Positions 11,625 to 23,873 of a DNA stretch of 64,000 nt are shown here, in pieces. Location: positions 21,178,001 through 21,242,000 of the forward strand of contig OY756964.1 in assembly GCA_963580455.1 (NCBI GenBank), read 5' to 3'. The stretch comes from Euonymus europaeus. Lineage: Eukaryota; Streptophyta; Magnoliopsida; Celastrales; Celastraceae. Made by a program: the position numbers and the translations under genes. The notes under the pieces are model-generated. The model had not been told where the DNA came from, did no database searches, and saw only the letters and a list, made by a program, of their open reading frames with translations. Numbering within the stretch: the first letter of the stretch is position 1; every line of letters starts with the position of its first letter.

Positions 11625-12550
11625 CAGGGCAGGCTGAGCCTTGAGGCAAGTGAGACAGCTGTCTCAGGCCCAGACCAATCATGAAGCCCACAATTATATA
11701 AAATCATTAATGTATAGCATAAGCCATAAGGCCCTAAATATATAATAGGGCCCAATCGTAAGGCTCTCAATTTCAATATACATAGGTCCAGCTCTTATAC
11801 GAATGCGCCTAACTTGCCCTAAACAGTGAATTCTTAAAAATTCATTTAGGCTCTACTTAGATTCAGAATTAAGAGAGTCGAGTGACGTGAAATCAAGAAT
11901 TTGCTTGGATTAACGGTAAGGGTTTAGTAGGGGATTGATAGAGGATTAAGTGAGCGGAATATTTTAAGTGTTTTGTCTATTTTCTTCTCCTCCCAAATTG
12001 AGGTGTTAAGTAGAAAAATAAATATATATATATTTCTTAAAAATCTAAAATATCCTTTAGTGAATAACATTTTAAGGGTATTTTAGTAACTATAACATTT
12101 TTATTACTTCCCCTCACTCAAAACTCATATCCAAACAAAGAGATAATGAAAACACTCTACTTAATTCCCCCTCAATCCAAATAGAGCCTCAAGGACGAGG
12201 CATTTTAAGTGGACCTCAGCATGCTCATCAACAAACTCGTACTCAGCATGCTCGACATCAAACAAGCGATGTCGTTTGAATATTCGACACGGTGATTTTT
12301 GATATCATCAACATTCAGTAATTCATTAATCTTACACATGAAAATAGTAATTTTTCCCTCTTTGTACATGATTTGTTATTTCGTTGATCTAAGAGTTCTT
12401 TTGTTGGATCTTCTTTAGTAATAATAGTGTCTAATAGAAGATGAAAATGGATATAAAAAAACTAAGAAAAAGAAATAATTAAGATGTTAATTAAATTAGA
12501 ACATTTTCCTACTTATAGGCATCCTCCAAAATCTCGCCTCAGCCCCGACT
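11625..12550. mobile_element. hAT-like nonautonomous element, interrupted by a MITE
   Basis: The left end reads CAGGGCAGGCTGAGCC, like the terminal repeats of plant hAT elements. An imperfect inverted counterpart (GCCTCAGCCCCGA) is near 12538-12550. Between them is non-coding, partly GC-rich sequence, split by a smaller TIR element at 11849-12188. I did not find matching target-site duplications at the outer ends, so the outer limits and the family call are tentative. Confidence 0.4.
11849..12188. mobile_element. Tourist-like MITE nested in a hAT-like element
   Basis: A 340-bp element with terminal inverted repeats GGCTCTACTTAGATT on the left and GGCTCTATTTGGATT on the right (read inward). 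The flanking triplets are TTA on the left and TCA on the right, compatible with a mutated TTA target-site duplication of a PIF/Harbinger element. The interior is non-coding and AT-rich. Confidence 0.6.
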
Positions 12551-12949
12551 CAATTAAGTTTCGAAGGCTTTCCTAATGGGCCACAGGCTTTGTCGCTAAG
12601 ACCAGGATGGGTTTCCCGGCCCATGTTCACCTCAATTTGCGAGCATGCGTTCTTTCATTATGATGGGAAGGAGACGATCAAGTTTGCAAATCGGAAGCAA
12701 TATTATTATCATATGATTAATCTTATATATATTGTATAAAATGAAGAAAGCTAAATAAGGATTTTCATATAAAAAAAAGCGGATATTTATGTCCAAAAAA
12801 AGATTTTTTTTTCTTTGGCAAAAAGACAAGCATGGGCGATCAGCTCAAAGCATGACTTGTCAATGAACAGTCCGTTTGGATCAGAGTATGTCTCATAGAG
12901 TATAAACTCTCGTAAAGCGTAAAAATTGAGAAGAAGGAACATTCACGGT

Positions 12950-13310
12950 GAATCATAGTTACTATATATCCAAAGGATGAATCTGTCACTACAACCTCAA
13001 TAAGGTACTAATTGGCAATGAGTGGTTATCCATAAGTGTGAATTTAGGTCACTGAACATTTGAGTTTGAGTAATAACTATTATCTAGAGGAAGAATCGGT
13101 CATTATAATCCGAAAAAGATATCAACTAACAATGAACCACAAGATTCGTCCTTTAAAATCCGTAACTATTATCTAGAGGAAGAATCTGTGAATCGGTCAT
13201 TATAATCCGAATAAGATACCAACTAACAATGAACCACAAGATTTGCCCTTTAAAATCCGTCACTACGATCCCAACTAGCAATGAGCCACGAGTGTCTATG
13301 AGACACAAAA
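12950..13310. repeat. Degenerate tandem repeat, about 90-bp unit
   Basis: Two well-conserved units start near 13075 and 13164. They share AACTATTATCTAGAGG, CGGTCATTATAATCCGA and AACAATGAACCACAAGAT; the second carries a short insertion. Weaker copies lie on both sides (about 12955-13060 and 13259-13305). No coding capacity is evident. Confidence 0.7.
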
Positions 13311-13319
13311 TTTACCTAA

Positions 13320-15149
13320 CCTATTGGTAATTGAAGGAAGTCTTACTTCAAGGCAATGTCAACTTAAAAAATTGGAGACCATGTATAAAATTAACAGGCT
13401 GGAGTGGCATAATTCAATTGATCTCTCTTGGCAGCTCTCAGTCTATAGGTACTAAAATATGTAGCCATCTATGTTCTTTTGGAAGTTTGTTTAGGTTCAA
13501 AGCAATCATAATCATCACAAAAATAATTAAAAATTGCTAATCGTTGAACCCATATAAATTGTACTGTGTTAATATGAAAGTCAAACTTTAATTCTTCAAT
13601 TAACCAGATTTATCTCAGAAATAACACATTTACCCCTAATTAGTAACTTATTTACACTTTAATATTCTTTGAATTGATTTGATTTGATTTAGTATTATCA
13701 TTAAAAGAGTGATTTGATGTGAATTATTATTACTAGAGAGTGGTTTTGGGGTTTACGCCGTTGTTTTGTGTCTACATTATTAATTATTGACAGTTCACGA
13801 AGTGTCATGGTGCGTCCACTTTTGTACGGCTTAAGGTTCTCCTCCAAAAGCTTGATGACAGTATGTCACATCGATATAGTAAATTGAGTTTTTCATAATT
13901 ATTAATTTGAAGAAATATTGCATGTTTCTCTCCAAAATTTTCAGCGTGGTCCCACTTTATTACAGCAAAATATAATTTTCAATACAGTCATATCAACATA
14001 ACACGTATTTCAATACAATTTTTTCACTTTTCATTCACAAACACTCTAAATATCAAGCATCAACATCATTTCTCTCATACTTTTCTATCATATTTCACTT
14101 TTTTATCATTTTACACATTTTTCAATATAATTTTTTCAAATAACTCTCTCTACACACTCCAAAATTTTCGGCGCCCCATTGGAGATGCTCTTAGGATATT
14201 ACTACTACATTATTGGAGGAGTAACATAATAAGCTCTGCACTTTAAAAAAGGTTATTAAGAGTAATTTCAATCATAAAAACTCTCTAAATTTTCCATCTA
14301 TTATTATACAAATAAGTGAAAGAAATATATTATCAAAACACGTTTTTTAATACATTTATATTAGTGGAATATAAATTGCTTTACATTTTATTCTCTATTT
14401 ATTAACAAAATTTCCAAATCTCAAGTGTACTTTATCCATTTTTTAATAAAGTTACATCAAAATTAATATCAAGTCTCGCATTTTTAAAAAAGAAGAAGTT
14501 GTTATATACTTACCTCATATCACTAAAATATATATTTCAATATAATCACATCAGCAAAAATACACAACTCTACACATTATGGAGTACTCATTTTCAAGCA
14601 TCCATTGAAGATGCTCTAAAGCCTCTCAATTTTATTTTGGATTAAACAAGTATCTCTACTTTGAACGGTAAGTATCTCATTTACAAATAAAATTACGTAA
14701 ACCCTTGAGATTCAGATTCAGATCCCCTTTCTGAACAACTCAGGATGTCAATGGAGTTCTAAATGGTGCTCCGAATTCTCCTTCAATCTCTGACCACTAG
14801 GAGTACGCTAGTCCCAGCCCCAGTCGTGTAGGCAGTGGAGGAGGAGATATGCTGCTAAAGTGGGGGATTAAAAAGAGGGCTAGGGTTTCAAGGTATTAGT
14901 GATCTGGTCTTTGGCTGATTATGAATCATCATCTTCATTGGTCGTCAATAAAGTTCAACAGAGAGTGATGTAGGCCGACAAGATGTTGTATCGCCAACTT
15001 CCACCGCCTGAAATGACAGATTTCTTAACCCACGAGCATAAAACCCTATTTTCCTTCCAAACAATCACAAATATTCTTTCCTTATTTTTTTGAGAAAATA
15101 AAAATCTTTGGATTGCATATATATATTGATAGCCAGAGATAAAGGATCA
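13320..15149. other. Gene-poor AT-rich spacer with MITE traces
   Basis: No gene supported. A probable small TIR element lies at about 14256-14621: left end TTAAGAGTAATTTCAAT, right end inverted TTTAGAGCATCTTCAAT. A similar isolated end (CCATTGGAGATGCTCTTA) is near 14176-14193. Everything else is AT-rich, with stops in all frames. Confidence 0.4.
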
Positions 15150-16110
15150 TGCTAAATGCCCAGCAAACAGTGGCCAAAAACGTTTAAAATCTACATGCAA
15201 TGTCAAGTAGACATATGATGTGGCAAAAAAGACTCAATTATTTTTAGTTAAATAAATTTTTAAAACACTTTAACTCTCAAAATATATATCAGATTTCTAA
15301 AAAAAATTACATATCCAAAATCTGCAAGTAAATATATTTTCAACAAAATCCATCATCGATAAGTTTTATTCAGTCATTGCGAATTACATTATTTTTTTAT
15401 TGATATACTAATGAGTAGTGATAAATAACTTATATTTTAGGAGCTCACATATAAAAAATAAGTGTTAAATCATAAAGGAAATGGATTCACTAAACCCTAG
15501 CGAGCTCGTGTATCGAATTTTCATGTTGTAACCTAAACAATAAGTGTTAAACCCTAAGAGGAAAGGATTCGCTAAACCCTAATGGGCTCGTATATTGAAT
15601 TTTCATGTTGTAACCTAAACAATAATTGTTAAATCTTAAGGGAAATGAATTCGTTCAACCTTAACGGACTAATAATTAATTAGAATAGACCATAAAACCA
15701 AATAAATATTAAACTCTAAGGAGCTCGGGTACCCTAACGTAATTCAATAAAAATACAAAAAATAACGAATATATATTCTAATATCATGATGTAATAAAAA
15801 TTCAACTCGAATATACAGTCTACATATCATATATATGAATTACATTGTTTTTAAAAGCAATGTAATTGGAAAAACATAATAAAAATTATCGATAATGGAT
15901 ATTTTTAAAAAGAGTTTTACTCGCTGAGCTCGAATATGTAATTTTTTTGAAAATCTAACATGTATTTTGAGAGATTAAGAGTTTCAAAGTTTCATTTATA
16001 AAAAAATATTTAAAAAAATTATAGTAAAAATAAATAAATAAATAAATTGACACTGTTGGACATATTTTTTTTTAAATGTTCAGTCTGACGCACCTACGTA
16101 GCACGCACAT
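15150..16110. mobile_element. Foldback-type element with long inverted arms
   Basis: The arms of this roughly 950-bp segment are imperfect inverted copies of each other over about 200 bp. Left-arm motifs CTCTCAAAATATATATCAGA, AAAAATTACATATCC and CCATCATCGATAA reappear in reverse complement on the right as CTCTCAAAATACATGTTAGA, AAAAATTACATATTC and CCATTATCGATAA. The centre carries 82-bp tandem repeats (separate entry). The outer boundaries are estimated and I could not establish a target-site duplication. Long inverted arms around tandem repeats suggest a foldback or MULE-type DNA element. Confidence 0.55.
15461..15700. repeat. 82-bp tandem repeat, about three copies
   Basis: Unit starts are at 15461, 15543 and 15625, giving an 82-bp period. 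Each unit contains a TGTTAAA stretch, a GATTC(A/G)CTAAACCCTA-like stretch and GAATTTTCATGTTGTAACC. The third copy is partial and more diverged. It sits in the centre of the foldback-type element. Confidence 0.8.
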
Positions 16111-16325
16111 GAATTTGAGCTAATTTGAGTTTTGTTTTTGGGCTCCCTATCATTTCCCTAGAGATAATAATGTTTAGAGGTCTACTATTATTTTACTACA
16201 GTACACCCCGCTGTAGTCCCTTTGGAGGGGCATTTTTGTAAAGAAAATTCACCAGCTATTATAATAAAAAGAATAAGGATTATGGTTAGAACTTTCAAAT
16301 CCCTATAAATGTGTAGTATTCAATC

Positions 16326-16712
16326 GGAAAAGGTTTTGATTTAGTCCTTAAACTTTCACGAATTGATCCAATTACATCCTATACTTTCATTTGAATCAAA
16401 TTGTCCCCTCAACCTTCATCTATGTATATCGTTAGCCATGATTGTCAAAAACCGTATAATTTAATTGAAATGGGTGATGTGGATCACTTTAAACTCAACA
16501 CGTGACAAAATATAACTTTTCAATCACTAATGAATTTGTGCCATGTACGTTAGAAATCAAGTGCCACATCAACAAAATTTAATGGAAATGAGACGAAAGA
16601 GCTAACGATATTGTTTCTTGAAAGTTGTGGGTGCAATTTAATCCCAAAAAAAAATACATGATGCAATTGGATCCTTCCATGAAAGTTTAGAGTGCAATTC
16701 ATAACTTTTCCT
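16326..16712. mobile_element. MULE-type MITE with 9-bp target-site duplication
   Basis: A 387-bp element whose ends are inverted: the left starts GGAAAAGGTTTTGATTTAG and the right, read inward, starts AGGAAAAGTTATGAATTG. Both then run into CTTAAACTTTCA- or CTAAACTTTCA-like sequence and GATCCAATT(A/G)CATC. The 9-bp direct repeat TATTCAATC occurs at 16317-16325 and 16713-16721. A 9-bp duplication is the hallmark of Mutator-like elements. No coding sequence. Confidence 0.75.
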
Positions 16713-17057
16713 TATTCAATCTAATTAGTCTAATATATTTTTTTTGTTCAAAATGAAATCAAATTCATCACAATTGAAATCTTGAACGTAATGAGTTTAT
16801 ATCCGATGGTTTAGAATTATTATGTATTTAATTGTCAAAATTTATTTTTTATTTCCAATATAAAAATACATTGTTAAATTTGTTGGGCTGAATATTACGC
16901 ATTCATAATTTAAAAAGTTATTTTTTTTATATCGAAAGGGATAGGTAGGTTCTACTGTAGTTAAAATATGAATAAAAAGGACCTCATTGAGATTCCTCAT
17001 TTGTGATAAATATGATGTAGGAGAAGGTATGTAGCGTTTAGATGCCTCAGACATTTA

Positions 17058-17442
17058 GCGTTATGTTTGGTTTGTCATGCGAACGAAACGGGAATGAGAA
17101 TAGGAATATGAATGAGAATTCTTTGAATTATGATGTTTGGTTGGTAAAGAATTATGATAGAAATGGAATATAAATATTTGGTAAAAGACTATATTATTCT
17201 TTATGGAGATGTAATTATTTTAGGATGAGATGGACAAAAATATAATTGTAATTGTAAAATGAATTCCATTTCTTCAGGAATTTACAATTCTAAAGGAAGA
17301 ATAAGGAATGATGAATTCTAGAGAAATAAAGAATTTGTCATTTTGTTCATTTGCTTTGAGGCCAACTAAACATGAGAATTTGATCGGAATGGGAATTGAG
17401 CGTTCTCATTCTTGCCGAAATTCCCCAACCAAACATAGCATA
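17058..17442. mobile_element. MITE with GTTATGTTTGG-type ends
   Basis: About 385 bp. The left end GCGTTATGTTTGGTTT and the right end (inverted, ATGCTATGTTTGGTTG) form a terminal inverted repeat. The subterminal parts are also inverted (GGAATGAGAATAGG against GGCAAGAATGAGAACG). The interior is non-coding. The target-site duplication is unclear, so the superfamily is not assigned; the ends resemble Tourist/PIF-type MITEs. Confidence 0.55.
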
Positions 17443-17444
17443 AG

Positions 17445-18700
17445 TTTCCTCTGTTTGAAAAGCAATTCAAGATTTTGGAAAGTAGGATTCCATCGTTGGT
17501 TCCATAGCCCGTGAGGAGCTCTCTTTTTCTGTGGGAAATGGGATTTCAATTGGCTTTTGGAGGACAGATGGGGTGGTGACATTCTCCTAAAAGTTAAGTT
17601 TCCTCGCTTTTTGTGATCTCCAATGGTCGAGAGAAATCAATCAATGATATAAGTTTTTGGGAAGGTTGGTCCTGGAGCTGAGTTTTACAATGACGTAGGC
17701 AGATTTTTGATGGAGAATGTCTCGGAAGAATATTTTCTGAGGGATATTTCTAAGGTTTTCTTGAGATCATCTTTTTATAAATTGTATGAGCTCTTGGCTT
17801 ATTTGAAATAAAATCTTGGACTGGTGGGGTATTGATTTTTTGTTCCCCTGATAATCTTCTAGAGCTGTTTGTTGGAGGGGATGCCATGGCTGTTGGGTCT
17901 ATGCAAAAGAGGTTTTGGTCCATGATCTTCTATGTTATTGTTTGGAGTATTTGGGGTGAAAAAATAATAGAATCTTCGATCAAAAGCACTTAGATATAGA
18001 TAATTTGCATTTTTTTGATCTTCCTCAGGTGGGGTTCTTGGATCAAAGCTGATCAAGATGAATTCTCCTTCTCCGTCCCATAATTGATAGCCTCCCCTTT
18101 ATGGTTGAAGAACTGGCACAATAAGAAGAAGACTCACCCTTCTAGTGAATATTCAGCTCGAGCAAGCTGGGTTGGCTGAAATAGAACACAGATGGTTTGT
18201 CTTTTGGAAACCCGAGAAGTGAATGCGGACAGATGCAACACTTTCAAGTGCCTCGTCTCCTGCCCTCTTAGAACCCTTGGCTCTGACTCTGTAGAAGTGA
18301 TCAAGACCATTAGGAAAGCCTTCAAAATTAGTGGATCAATGGCTAGTAAGAAGAGAATCAATCTCATTGTCGACATTGGATTTCGAAAAATATAGATATT
18401 CCTTGGTGTTCGCATCAAGATCTAAAAGCAATTGACATCCTGAAGTTGAACTCTAAGAATTGTGTGTTCGTTCATTCTATGCAAGAATCCAATGTTGTGG
18501 CTAATAATCTCGCTCAATCTAGTGTCAGCTGTGCTGTTGACGTTGTGGCTTGGTTGTAATGCTTAGTTGTTCTTATTTTCCGGTCTTCCTTTTGTTCCCC
18601 CTTTCTCAAGTTGTTCTTCTGCCTTCCCTTTGTAGGCTAAGGCTCTAGCTTTTTGTAAAGCCAATATAAAATATAGTTTATGAAAAATTGTTAATGTGTT
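17445..18700 (+). pseudogene. LINE retrotransposon relic (3' part)
   Basis: Broken plus-strand reading frames resemble the end of plant LINE ORF2. Near 17540-17640 there is a GNGISIGFW segment followed by a diverged FPR-like stretch, matching the region downstream of the reverse transcriptase (zf-RVT). Near 17920-17990 there is IFYVIVWSIWG, like the LINE VLWSIWxERN motif. Near 18400-18560 the translation VHSMQESNVVANNLAQ recalls the RNase H tail (REANxxADxLA). Many stops and frameshifts make it non-functional. A 3'-UTR-like sequence with a TTTTTGTAAAGCC motif ends near 18690. No poly-A tail remains. Confidence 0.65.
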
Positions 18701-20100
18701 TTTATTGAGTTTATGGGTCTAATATTATATTTTTTGTTCCAAATAAATATCAAATTAAACTTGAAAAAAACATAAAATGTTTCAGATTTATATTTAACGG
18801 TTTAAACTTTCATATCTTTTTCACGTTTAATTTAATTTTTGTTTGCGACAAAAAATATATTGTTACACTCATAAATCCGATCCAAACACATTAATGGTTC
18901 TTTTTTTAAGAAAAAGCAATTTTTGCCGACTTAAAATAAACTATAGCTTGATCTGTTGTAATTTTTATACTATAGATCTAGCTCGCTCATCCATCTAAAC
19001 GCTACTACAGTGCCTGGTGTTGAGATCCCGAGACTTTTGTTAGCCTGCACTTTGATAGAACCGTGACGCTGGTACATCCTCTTTTCTTTTTCTTGTTTTT
19101 GATAAAAAAGAATGGTACCTCACGAGTTTATTAAAGTCTCTTTGTGGCGGAAGAATATCCGAGTTGTTTTTTTTCTAATCATGACGCCGGCTCCTCCTAT
19201 GAGCGCAGTAGCCATCAATGAGACCAAATGTGTAACATCAACGCTACCTACAACTAATCACAATCAATTAATTGTTGCTTATGGGTATCAAGGCCACCTT
19301 TGGAGTCATATTGACAATAATCCACTATTATTATGATGGCTTTGGAAGAAAAGGTAAGAACCTTGAGAATAAAAGTTGATTAATTGGAGATGATACAAAT
19401 AATAATGAACTTTATACTTTCAAATATACATAACAAGTTTAACAAATTCTTAGTGTGAAATCAGAGAAAAAAGTGTATTGCCTTTTGGAATTAATTCTAA
19501 CTTTTTTTCCTGCTTTGTTGAATTGGGTTCCAATAGATGCATGGATAAAGACATATGTTGGTCTGATTCAGTGAAACTATATATATATATATATATATAT
19601 ACACAAACTTATATACAAACACAGTTCTGGTCCTGTTGACACGAGATGTTGGGTTGTCTTTTTAGTTTCTAAGACAAGCTACAACAAGTAACTTCTCTTG
19701 CAAGGATTTGAGGGAATGTATATTAGCGATGAGTGAGACCCCACTACTTAAAATAGTACTAATAAAAAGTCCCAACTACTTAATGTGCTTTTCACCATGA
19801 TAAATTGTCAAAAACTGCTAATTAATTACAAGTCCTCCTCGGTCGTCACACGATCTCCAACTTCTAAATCCTTTCTCACCTTTTGATAACTTTTTGATAT
19901 ACTAAAAATAGTAAAATACCCTTCAAGGCTTCAATAGAGAGACGACGTTTGGCATTACAGTTGACTTATGGACTGAGGGCCAAGGAAGCTCCCACCGAGG
20001 AGCATTACCCTGCCACCCTAGAAGTCATCTAGGTACTAAGCCGAGGAGGCTGTATGGACTAATCAGGTCCAACTCAAGCAGACAGTGAGCAAGACTTGAA
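18701..20100. other. AT-rich spacer, no gene seen
   Basis: No supportable gene. A TA microsatellite lies at about 19578-19601. Short ORFs have no domain content and are not flanked by convincing splice sites. Confidence 0.4.
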
Positions 20101-20137
20101 CATAAGTCCAAAAGGATATGGTCGACAAGCTTAGTAT

Positions 20138-20562
20138 GTTATATTCAGCTAAACATTCAGCAAAACAAAGACAGATGATGCATTAGAAAGGTCAATCCAA
20201 AGGCTCACAGCTGAAGGAGGATGCTGAAGACATAGCAGTTATGCAATAAGGGATATGTGTAAACAGACAGATAACTTCCTTAACTGCTCCTAACTTTCTC
20301 AATTACTCCAAACTGGCGGACCTATTCAAGAGGAATATAAAAGAGGAGCAATGAGCAAGGGAAGGGGGAGCTCTTTTGGAAGGTTGTTCTTGTGCTTTCA
20401 TTGTAATAACTACCTATTGATTGGTAATCAAGAAAATGCCATCTCATTTCTTTCACCGTGGAAGTAAGCTCTAAACTGAATCACATCAATCTATTTGACC
20501 TTCTATTATTATAATTTTCTTTATCTTTCAAATACGGATTATTGAATTTCTGCATCAACAGA
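20138..20562 (+). mobile_element. Possible solo LTR or LTR fragment
   Basis: The segment has an LTR-like layout: a TG start, a TATA-like AATATAAAAGAGGAG near 20336-20350, a TTTCTTTCACCGTGGAAGTAAG motif split over 20448-20470 of the kind found near the R/U5 border of plant LTRs, and a CATCAACA end. A second partial copy of the TCATTTCTT(G)CACCGTGGA part is at 20866-20890. No internal domains or matching target-site duplication were found, so this is tentative. Confidence 0.3.
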
Positions 20563-22429
20563 TGCACCTTGAAAGCTCCAGGTATTCTAACATCATGGGA
20601 AAACAAGAGTCCTGAAAAAATGATATAAAATGTTTCGGGTTATATTTAACAGTCCAAAAATTTTATGTCATTTTCACGTTCGATTTGATTTGTAATTGAC
20701 ACAAAAATATACCGTTAGATTCATAATCCCGATCAATGGATTCCTCTTCACAAGCTACGAATGACCGACATGTCAAGAAGGCAAAACTAAACCCAGCATC
20801 ATAAGTAGAAGAAGAAGATCCACTACTAAAAATATTCAAAGCCAGAATCGCTGAGTATGAAAGAAACCATCTCATTTCTTGCACCGTGGACTTAAGCTCT
20901 ACCTTGAAATCTCCGGATATTCTAACATCATGGGAAAACATGAGCCCTGAAGAAGTTCTCGAACTAATTTGAACATCAGAAAGGTCCCCCGAGAACAAAC
21001 TCAGAACCTACTATAGCTTACATTTTTTCCTTCTTATGTAGATAGCTGAACAATCATTTGCTGACCATCTGATACGTCAACAAGACATCAATCAGTTTCG
21101 CACGTCATCACTCTCTGTTTTTTGCTCATGCCACCAAGTAATAATTTTTTTGATAACATTAATTAATAAGTATATAATAAGTAGCTAGAGAACATAATAA
21201 ATATGACATGATTTCAGGTGAACTGTCACTAAGGTAAATTTCCATTTTATTTTTCAAAAAGAGAAACAGCTAACAACTAATCGTTAAAAATAATATATAT
21301 GGCTGGACAATTTAGGAAAGTCATGCCCTCAACCTAGCTACATAATTAGTTGTTGTAATAATTTAGGTTAAATTAAATATTACTGGTAGGTGAAAAGATT
21401 ATCAATCTTCAAATTTATTTGACCGAAAGTACGTGTTTTCCAAATTTCGTCGGCAACAACAATATCTAATTCCTTGAAATCAGTTTTGTTTTCATGCACA
21501 CCTCGTACTGATAGTGATACATACTGATTATATATATATATATATATATATATACGTGCATGGCTTAATTTAATGGCAGACCGACTCCCTCCAAACCACG
21601 GCATTTTTGCATTTATTACATTACATTGTTGACAAAAGATGCTCATATATAGGTTCATATAAAAAAACCTCATAGGTTAGTAAGTCTCAAAATTATAATT
21701 AAAAAATAAACTATAATTAATATTGTTATACTCTTCTGGAAGACAGTAAGTCATCATATCGCTTAAACAAAAAGAAATAAACAAAATGAAATGGTCTCCA
21801 GCTCTTCAAATATATGTTGTAATTCTCACATCCATTCACATTAACAATATTATTCGTTTTAGATTTGTTGGTTTTGGATGCATCGACTCACACGACTTTA
21901 TTCTTTCTTGAGTCGTCTCGCTTAAGAAAATTTTGGACCCAAGGAAAAGACATTGTTAATATTGGAGGGGTTGAGTTTTTCTTATAAATCACATCACTTG
22001 AAAAATTCTTATAAGACATTGGCAAATGCTTTGATCGGTTTTTCCAAATCCAAACAGTATATAAACACTTCAAATACTGGCACAACATATACATTATTCC
22101 AGTTATCAAGTGTCAGCATTAGGATGCATGTCTCATCGAGATTATTTTTTTAGGTAAACGGGAGTGGGGCTCGAATTTAGGTACCACTCAACTCGAATAT
22201 TCCCGTGTACCAAATATTTATTAACAAATTTCAAAAAATCGTATATGTGTAGCATTTAACAAAATAAATCTAACAAAAATTATGCATTTTGGTGTACCGA
22301 TTCCTCACCTCAACTTTCATCTACTACCTCGGCTTAGGGGTTGTTGGCATATATGCATATGTCATTGAGATGACGTACAAATAATTTGTAGTATATTTTG
22401 TTATGCAAATCTGATATAAACAGTACAGT

Positions 22430-22470
<41 letters not shown>

Positions 22471-23839
22471 AACTGTTTATATTTTTGTTGTTTCATGTTT
22501 GTAATATTATTGTCACATTGATTCTGTAATTGTACACATTTGTCATTTACAAAGCTATGGAAACTTTTGTGGTGATGGTGATAATTATAAATAATTATAA
22601 TATGCCTTCTTTTTTCTTTTCTTTTTTACTTTTTCAGCTTCTGTAAACTTTTACTCTGCAAGAATCTCTGCACTTTACAAGCTTTTTAATAGTAGTGAGT
22701 TGTACATCAGACCGTATTATTACAAAATCACAGCGTTGTAAACAATATTCATCATATCATATATTTTTATCATTTATTCCAAAAGTTTTGGATTGCATTT
22801 ACCAAAAATAATTAACAGAAATTCATTACGTGTATTTTTTTTTCTCTATTTATTTCTATATAGCTAAGATTATATAACTCTTATAAAATTCTTACTATTT
22901 CAAGCAATGTTTTTTTATTTTTTTTATTTTGCTTCATACTCTATGTTATATAATTTTTTTAAAAATGTTGCATCGGTGTCTGTTTGTTAAACATGTTCGT
23001 GCCATCTTAACTGATTTTATCGTAACTTATTTTCAATTTGTGATCTACTCATTTCTTAGATCTAATAATAACATTCATTATTCTATATTTTCTCATGTAA
23101 TCAAATGTTCAGTGAAGCATTTATATTTTTGATGAATGCATTTTTTTCGAATATGTTATCTCTTAATAATCAAACATTCAAAACCATACATCATGGTGTG
23201 TCGAATAGTTGACTAATATAATTTTCATTTCAATTTAAAATGAATCATTTGGTCGCATAAAACTCCTGATGCACTATTTACTTTATTCAATTAATCATTT
23301 TTAATCTTATTAACTACATATTTACTAATATCTCCGTCAACTTCAAAAATCGAGCCAAAATATTATTAAAAAAAAACTTGACTTTTGATTTCTTCTCTAA
23401 TTTAATTCGATCATTTGTTCGTCCCCTTATATATTTTTACTAATTTTACATTTAACATATTATATTTTAGTCATACTTAATTTAAATTGTTTACACTGTA
23501 AGGCTTGCCTTCATATCTCGAGTGTAGAATTTACACTGTCTCACTGGCGCGTTCTCATTAGAAATAATTAAACCTTATTTCTTTGACGGGATAACCTACC
23601 CAAGACCAGTCTTTGGTTCTAAACCTTATGGGAATGAGCGTACGTTTAGGGTATTTCTTCAAGGGATGGGGTTCGAGTATTTGTCCTATGGAATCTGATG
23701 TAACCCAAAAAAAAAAGGAATGATGTGTAAAATTTTCATCCATAATTAGTATGATTTCACATGCAATAAGCCTGTAGATTTGTTCCATTTTGCCCTTTAA
23801 AAAGCTCCATTTTCACCATCCATTGATTTATCATCTGTA

Positions 23840-23841
<2 letters not shown>
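20563..23841. other. Gene-poor AT-rich spacer upstream of the bHLH gene
   Basis: No gene supported. A sequence of about 50 bp around TATTCTAACATCATGGGAAAACA occurs at 20583-20606 and again near 20917-20940, a local duplication. TA microsatellites lie at about 21530-21554 and 22434-22464. One minus-strand ORF of 111 codons (20663-20998) is unrecognised and overlaps the duplicated sequence. The last few hundred bases should contain the bHLH promoter. Confidence 0.4.

Positions 23842-23849
<8 letters not shown>

Positions 23850-23870
<21 letters not shown>
23850..23870 (+). repeat. (GT)n(GA)n microsatellite in the bHLH leader
   Basis: A short TG run followed by a GA run ends immediately before the ATG of the bHLH gene. 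It is probably part of the 5' UTR; GA/CT repeats are frequent in plant leaders. In one frame it could encode Arg-Glu repeats, but without an upstream ATG. Confidence 0.8.

Positions 23871-23871
<1 letters not shown>

Positions 23872-23873
<2 letters not shown>

Noticed and set aside
15461..15700. CRISPR-like array
   Set aside because: The 82-bp units are contiguous tandem repeats without unique spacers, in a plant nuclear transposon context.
23842..23871. N-terminal extension of the bHLH protein with Arg-Glu repeats
   Set aside because: It begins at GTG inside the GT/GA microsatellite; the first ATG is at 23872 and matches the usual start of the subgroup.
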